The notes below the pieces were generated by a model that was given only the letters and a program-made list of their open reading frames with translations, did not search any database and was not told the DNA's origin. The translations under genes were made by a program, and so were the position numbers. A stretch of 9,554 nt of DNA from Candidatus Schekmanbacteria bacterium (lineage in GTDB: Bacteria > CSSED10-310 > JACPHN01): assembly GCA_016188575.1 (NCBI GenBank), contig JACPHN010000223.1, positions 1 through 9,554 on the forward strand, written 5' to 3'. Shown piece after piece: positions 8,193-9,554 of this stretch. Every line of letters starts with the position of its first letter. The first letter of the stretch is position 1.

Positions 8193-8748
8193 GATGTCCC
8201 CCGGTCGAGCGGGGAGCGATTTCGCGAGGCGTGGGATGTCCCCCGGTCGAGCGGGGGGCGAATTCGGGAGACGCGGGATGTCCCCCGGTCGAACGGGGGG
8301 CGATTTCGGGAGGCGTGAGACGTCCCTCGGTCGAGCGGGGGGGAATTCGGGAGTCTGTTGACGTCCAGGCGTGCCTACCGTGACTCGCTACGGCGCGGAG
8401 GCGAGGCCCGGCTTCCGGCGGTCCCGCGAGGGCGACGAGCGCGGCCACGATGTGGGAGCCTGCGGCATAGGCATGATCGATGGCCCACTCGAGCAGCTCG
8501 TTCGCGCTCGGCCGGGCGATTCGCGTTGCGATCAGCGAGGCGCTGCTGTCGGCCAACGATGTGATCGCGTGCGCGACGTCCGCGTAAGAGCAGAGCGCGG
8601 TGTCCTCCGGTGAGGACGAGTAGGCGTCGGTCTCGGCGAGGCGCACGCCAGGCAGGTCGCGGGCGGAGGAAATGGCCTCCCCGGATTCGGCGCAGGGCCA
8701 AAGCGCCACTGCGAGGCGTGATGCACATTGTCGCACCCGCAAGCGCAT
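8101..8748 (-). CDS. Hypothetical reading frame or gene fragment running into a tandem array
   Basis: On the minus strand bases ~8665-8390 translate into plausible protein (for example SLADSSASLIATRIA and ELLEWAIDHAYAAGSHIVAA) with about 86% G or C at third positions by hand count, close to what a real gene here should show. I do not recognise a family; the middle looks helical. The ATG at 8748 has no clear ribosome site, and the frame continues upstream to a TGA at 8803-8805, so the start is uncertain. Toward its C-terminus the frame enters the 42-bp tandem array and would encode four 14-residue repeats of the APRSTGGHPTPREI type, ending at TAG 8101-8103. Because 42 is a multiple of three, staying open across the array is no proof of coding. 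It could be a small real protein with a repetitive tail, or the remains of a larger gene whose end was replaced by the repeats. The latter seems slightly more likely given the missing start signals. Confidence 0.35.
   Translation of the reverse strand: MRLRVRQCASRLAVALWPCAESGEAISSARDLPGVRLAETDAYSSSPEDTALCSYADVAHAITSLADSSASLIATRIARPSANELLEWAIDHAYAAGSHIVAALVALAGPPEAGPRLRAVASHGRHAWTSTDSRIPPRSTEGRLTPPEIAPRSTGGHPASPEFAPRSTGGHPTPREIAPRSTGGHLRMRHVLRRSAKRGRPCAPELGRGTAAHGK
8193..8359. repeat. 42-bp tandem repeat array, four units, each with a hairpin
   Basis: Units begin at 8193, 8235, 8277 and 8319 with GATGTCCC or GACGTCCC, spaced exactly 42 bases; the fourth is 41 bases and a fifth GACGTCC follows at 8360. 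Each unit contains CCCCCG-GTCGAG-CGGGGG, a 6-bp stem with a 6-base loop. It is nearly kept in all four: unit 1 loses one pair, unit 3 changes only the loop, and unit 4 has CCCTCG, which still pairs by G-T in RNA. The rest of the unit is also shared (GCGATTTCGGGAGGCGTG), so this is a minisatellite-like array, not a CRISPR. Several frames on both strands stay open through it. Confidence 0.9.
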
Positions 8749-8971
8749 TGCGGCGTGATGAAGCGCGCGGCTACGGCCCCGCGAAGAGCGTAGGCACGCG
8801 ATTCATCGCGCGCTGGCGACGCCACGAATGCCGATCTGGGTGATCCGAGACAATGTCCATCCGGCGTTTTGGCCGGGACAGGACGGGGGTTCGGACCGGC
8901 TGACGACGGGATGAAAGCCGGCGCGATCCGAGCGTACCGCGGGTTGCTTGGTAGAGGCCGCGCGCCTACGC
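8749..8971. other. Gap downstream of the Rpn-like gene, no gene recognised
   Basis: No supported gene. It contains the stem-loop at 8854-8880. Short frames on both strands lack start signals and family features. Confidence 0.4.
8854..8880. repeat. Interrupted stem-loop, possible IS end or terminator
   Basis: TGTC (8854-8857) and CCGGC (8861-8865) pair with GCCGG (8872-8876) and GACA (8877-8880), with a CAT bulge and a 6-base loop GTTTTG. It lies about 90 bases past the stop of the minus-strand Rpn-like gene. There is no T-run on either side, so it is a weak candidate for an intrinsic terminator; a fragment of a mobile-element end is also possible. Confidence 0.5.
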
Positions 8972-9554
8972 CTACTGGGCGAGAAGCTGGTCGAGCTCTT
9001 CGCGAAACACCGCCAGGCTCTCCGCGACGATCGCCCGGCGGTGCAGCGCATCCAGCACCTGCAAGTCGTCGAGCCCCTGGACTTGCCGGGCAAGACCCGC
9101 CGGCACCACGGTAAAGCGCGTGGTGAGCACGGCGAGGACGGCTTCCCGCGCGCTGGCCCGCCGGCCTTCCTTGATCCCGCGTTCGAGCCCGCGCTCCAGG
9201 CCGCGTTCAAGGCCGCGTTCAAGCCCTTGCTCAAGCCCTCGCTCAAGTCCCTCCTGTCGACCCTTCTCGAGCCATTTCTCGGCAACGGTTGCCATCTGTT
9301 CCGCCTCCCGGGGCGACAAGCCCCTGCTGATCATTTCCGTGAGCTCCTCCTCGGACGCATTGCGCGCTACTCGGGCGATGTACTCCAGCACCACCTGCAG
9401 GTACTGTCGTCCCTCGTCGCTGTCGATTTCTCCCCGCAGCCAGCGCAGGATCCCTGCGAGCGCGCTGACGAACGTGTCATCGAAGGCGTGCTTCATCAGC
9501 AGCAGGGCGACCCGCAAGGTCGCGGGGCCGACAATGTCGTCGTCAGGAGTGGCC
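8972..9554 (-). CDS. Rpn/YhgA-like family protein (PD-(D/E)XK nuclease/putative transposase), 5' end outside window
   Basis: The minus-strand frame is open to the right edge and reads sensibly upstream of the TTG at 9517 (ATPDDDIVGPATLRVALLLMK), so the true start lies beyond 9554. About 193 residues are visible, ending at TAG 8972-8974. The visible part matches the later portion of Rpn-family (YhgA-like, Transposase_31) proteins: the LLLMKHAFDD helix, a helical bundle with 'YIARVARNASEEELTEMI', then EQMATVAEKWLEKGRQEG leading into a run of GLERGLEQ-type repeats, and a DUF4351-like tail (VLTTRFTVVPAGLARQVQGL and following). The catalytic PD-(D/E)XK residues, which lie N-terminal in this family, are outside the window. 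Characterised Rpn proteins are DNA endonucleases that promote RecA-independent recombination; these genes are often in multiple copies and in variable regions, which fits the disturbed neighbourhood here. The charged repeat probably forms a long helix. Confident in the family, not in activity. Confidence 0.8.
   Translation of the reverse strand, partial: ATPDDDIVGPATLRVALLLMKHAFDDTFVSALAGILRWLRGEIDSDEGRQYLQVVLEYIARVARNASEEELTEMISRGLSPREAEQMATVAEKWLEKGRQEGLERGLEQGLERGLERGLERGLERGIKEGRRASAREAVLAVLTTRFTVVPAGLARQVQGLDDLQVLDALHRRAIVAESLAVFREELDQLLAQ
9174..9257 (-). repeat. 12-bp in-frame repeat encoding GLER tetrapeptides
   Basis: About six to seven imperfect copies of a 12-base unit (plus strand GCGTTCAAGGCC and variants) encode GLERGLEQGLERGLER and further GLER units within the Rpn-like gene. 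Such runs are typical of this family and vary in copy number by slippage without breaking the frame. Confidence 0.75.

Noticed and set aside
8110-8361. Plus-strand repeat-encoding small protein (MSPGRAGGDFGRRG-type repeats)
   Set aside because: The 42-base period keeps several frames open on both strands; there is no ribosome site and no coding-like sequence outside the array.
8193-8366. Tandem array as a CRISPR array
   Set aside because: The whole 42-base unit is repeated, including what would be spacers; there are no unique spacers and no cas genes.

Overview
The window is GC-rich bacterial DNA with strongly G/C-biased third codon positions. It carries large signalling proteins: a multi-receiver hybrid histidine kinase and a Hanks-type Ser/Thr kinase fused to a receiver. 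Together with a secreted-type metzincin-like protein and an Rpn-family protein, this points to a signalling-rich, metabolically complex Gram-negative bacterium (myxobacterial/deltaproteobacterial, acidobacterial, planctomycete or similar). The sequence alone does not fix the phylum, and no rRNA or tRNA is present.

Left part (1-2086, + strand): two tightly spaced genes. The first enters from the left edge and ends in a metzincin-type zinc site (HEIAHQFGLKD followed by a Met-turn-like LMSYD). The second starts 1 base after it, has a signal peptide, a beta-sandwich-like N-terminal half and a TPR-like helical C-terminal half. It contains a short AT-rich island that contrasts with the rest of the window. 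They look like a translationally coupled pair of exported proteins.

Middle (2087-2592): a roughly 500-base gap holding the decayed C-terminal tail of an IS1380-type (DDE group 1) transposase and then a good sigma70-like promoter (TTGACG, 17-base spacer, TATAAG).

Signalling operon (2629-7998, + strand): a soluble hybrid histidine kinase of 1231 residues (two-CW cysteine domain, PAS, DHp/HATPase, three canonical receivers, one degenerate receiver, Hpt). After 42 bases comes a 543-residue Ser/Thr kinase with an N-terminal zinc ribbon, a C-terminal receiver and a cysteine-rich tail. The attractive reading is a phosphorelay whose Hpt domain could phosphorylate the receiver on the Ser/Thr kinase, joining His-Asp signalling to Ser/Thr phosphorylation. 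Both proteins have cysteine-rich ends, hinting at a metal or redox input. This linkage is inferred from domains and gene order only.

Right part (7999-9554): a region that looks eroded or mobile. It contains a perfectly phased 42-bp tandem array (four units, each with a CCCCCG/CGGGGG hairpin), a minus-strand reading frame with strong codon bias but no recognised family or clean start, an isolated stem-loop, and the 3' part of an Rpn-family (YhgA-like, PD-(D/E)XK) gene on the minus strand, which runs off the right edge and has a 12-bp in-frame repeat encoding GLERGLER-type residues.
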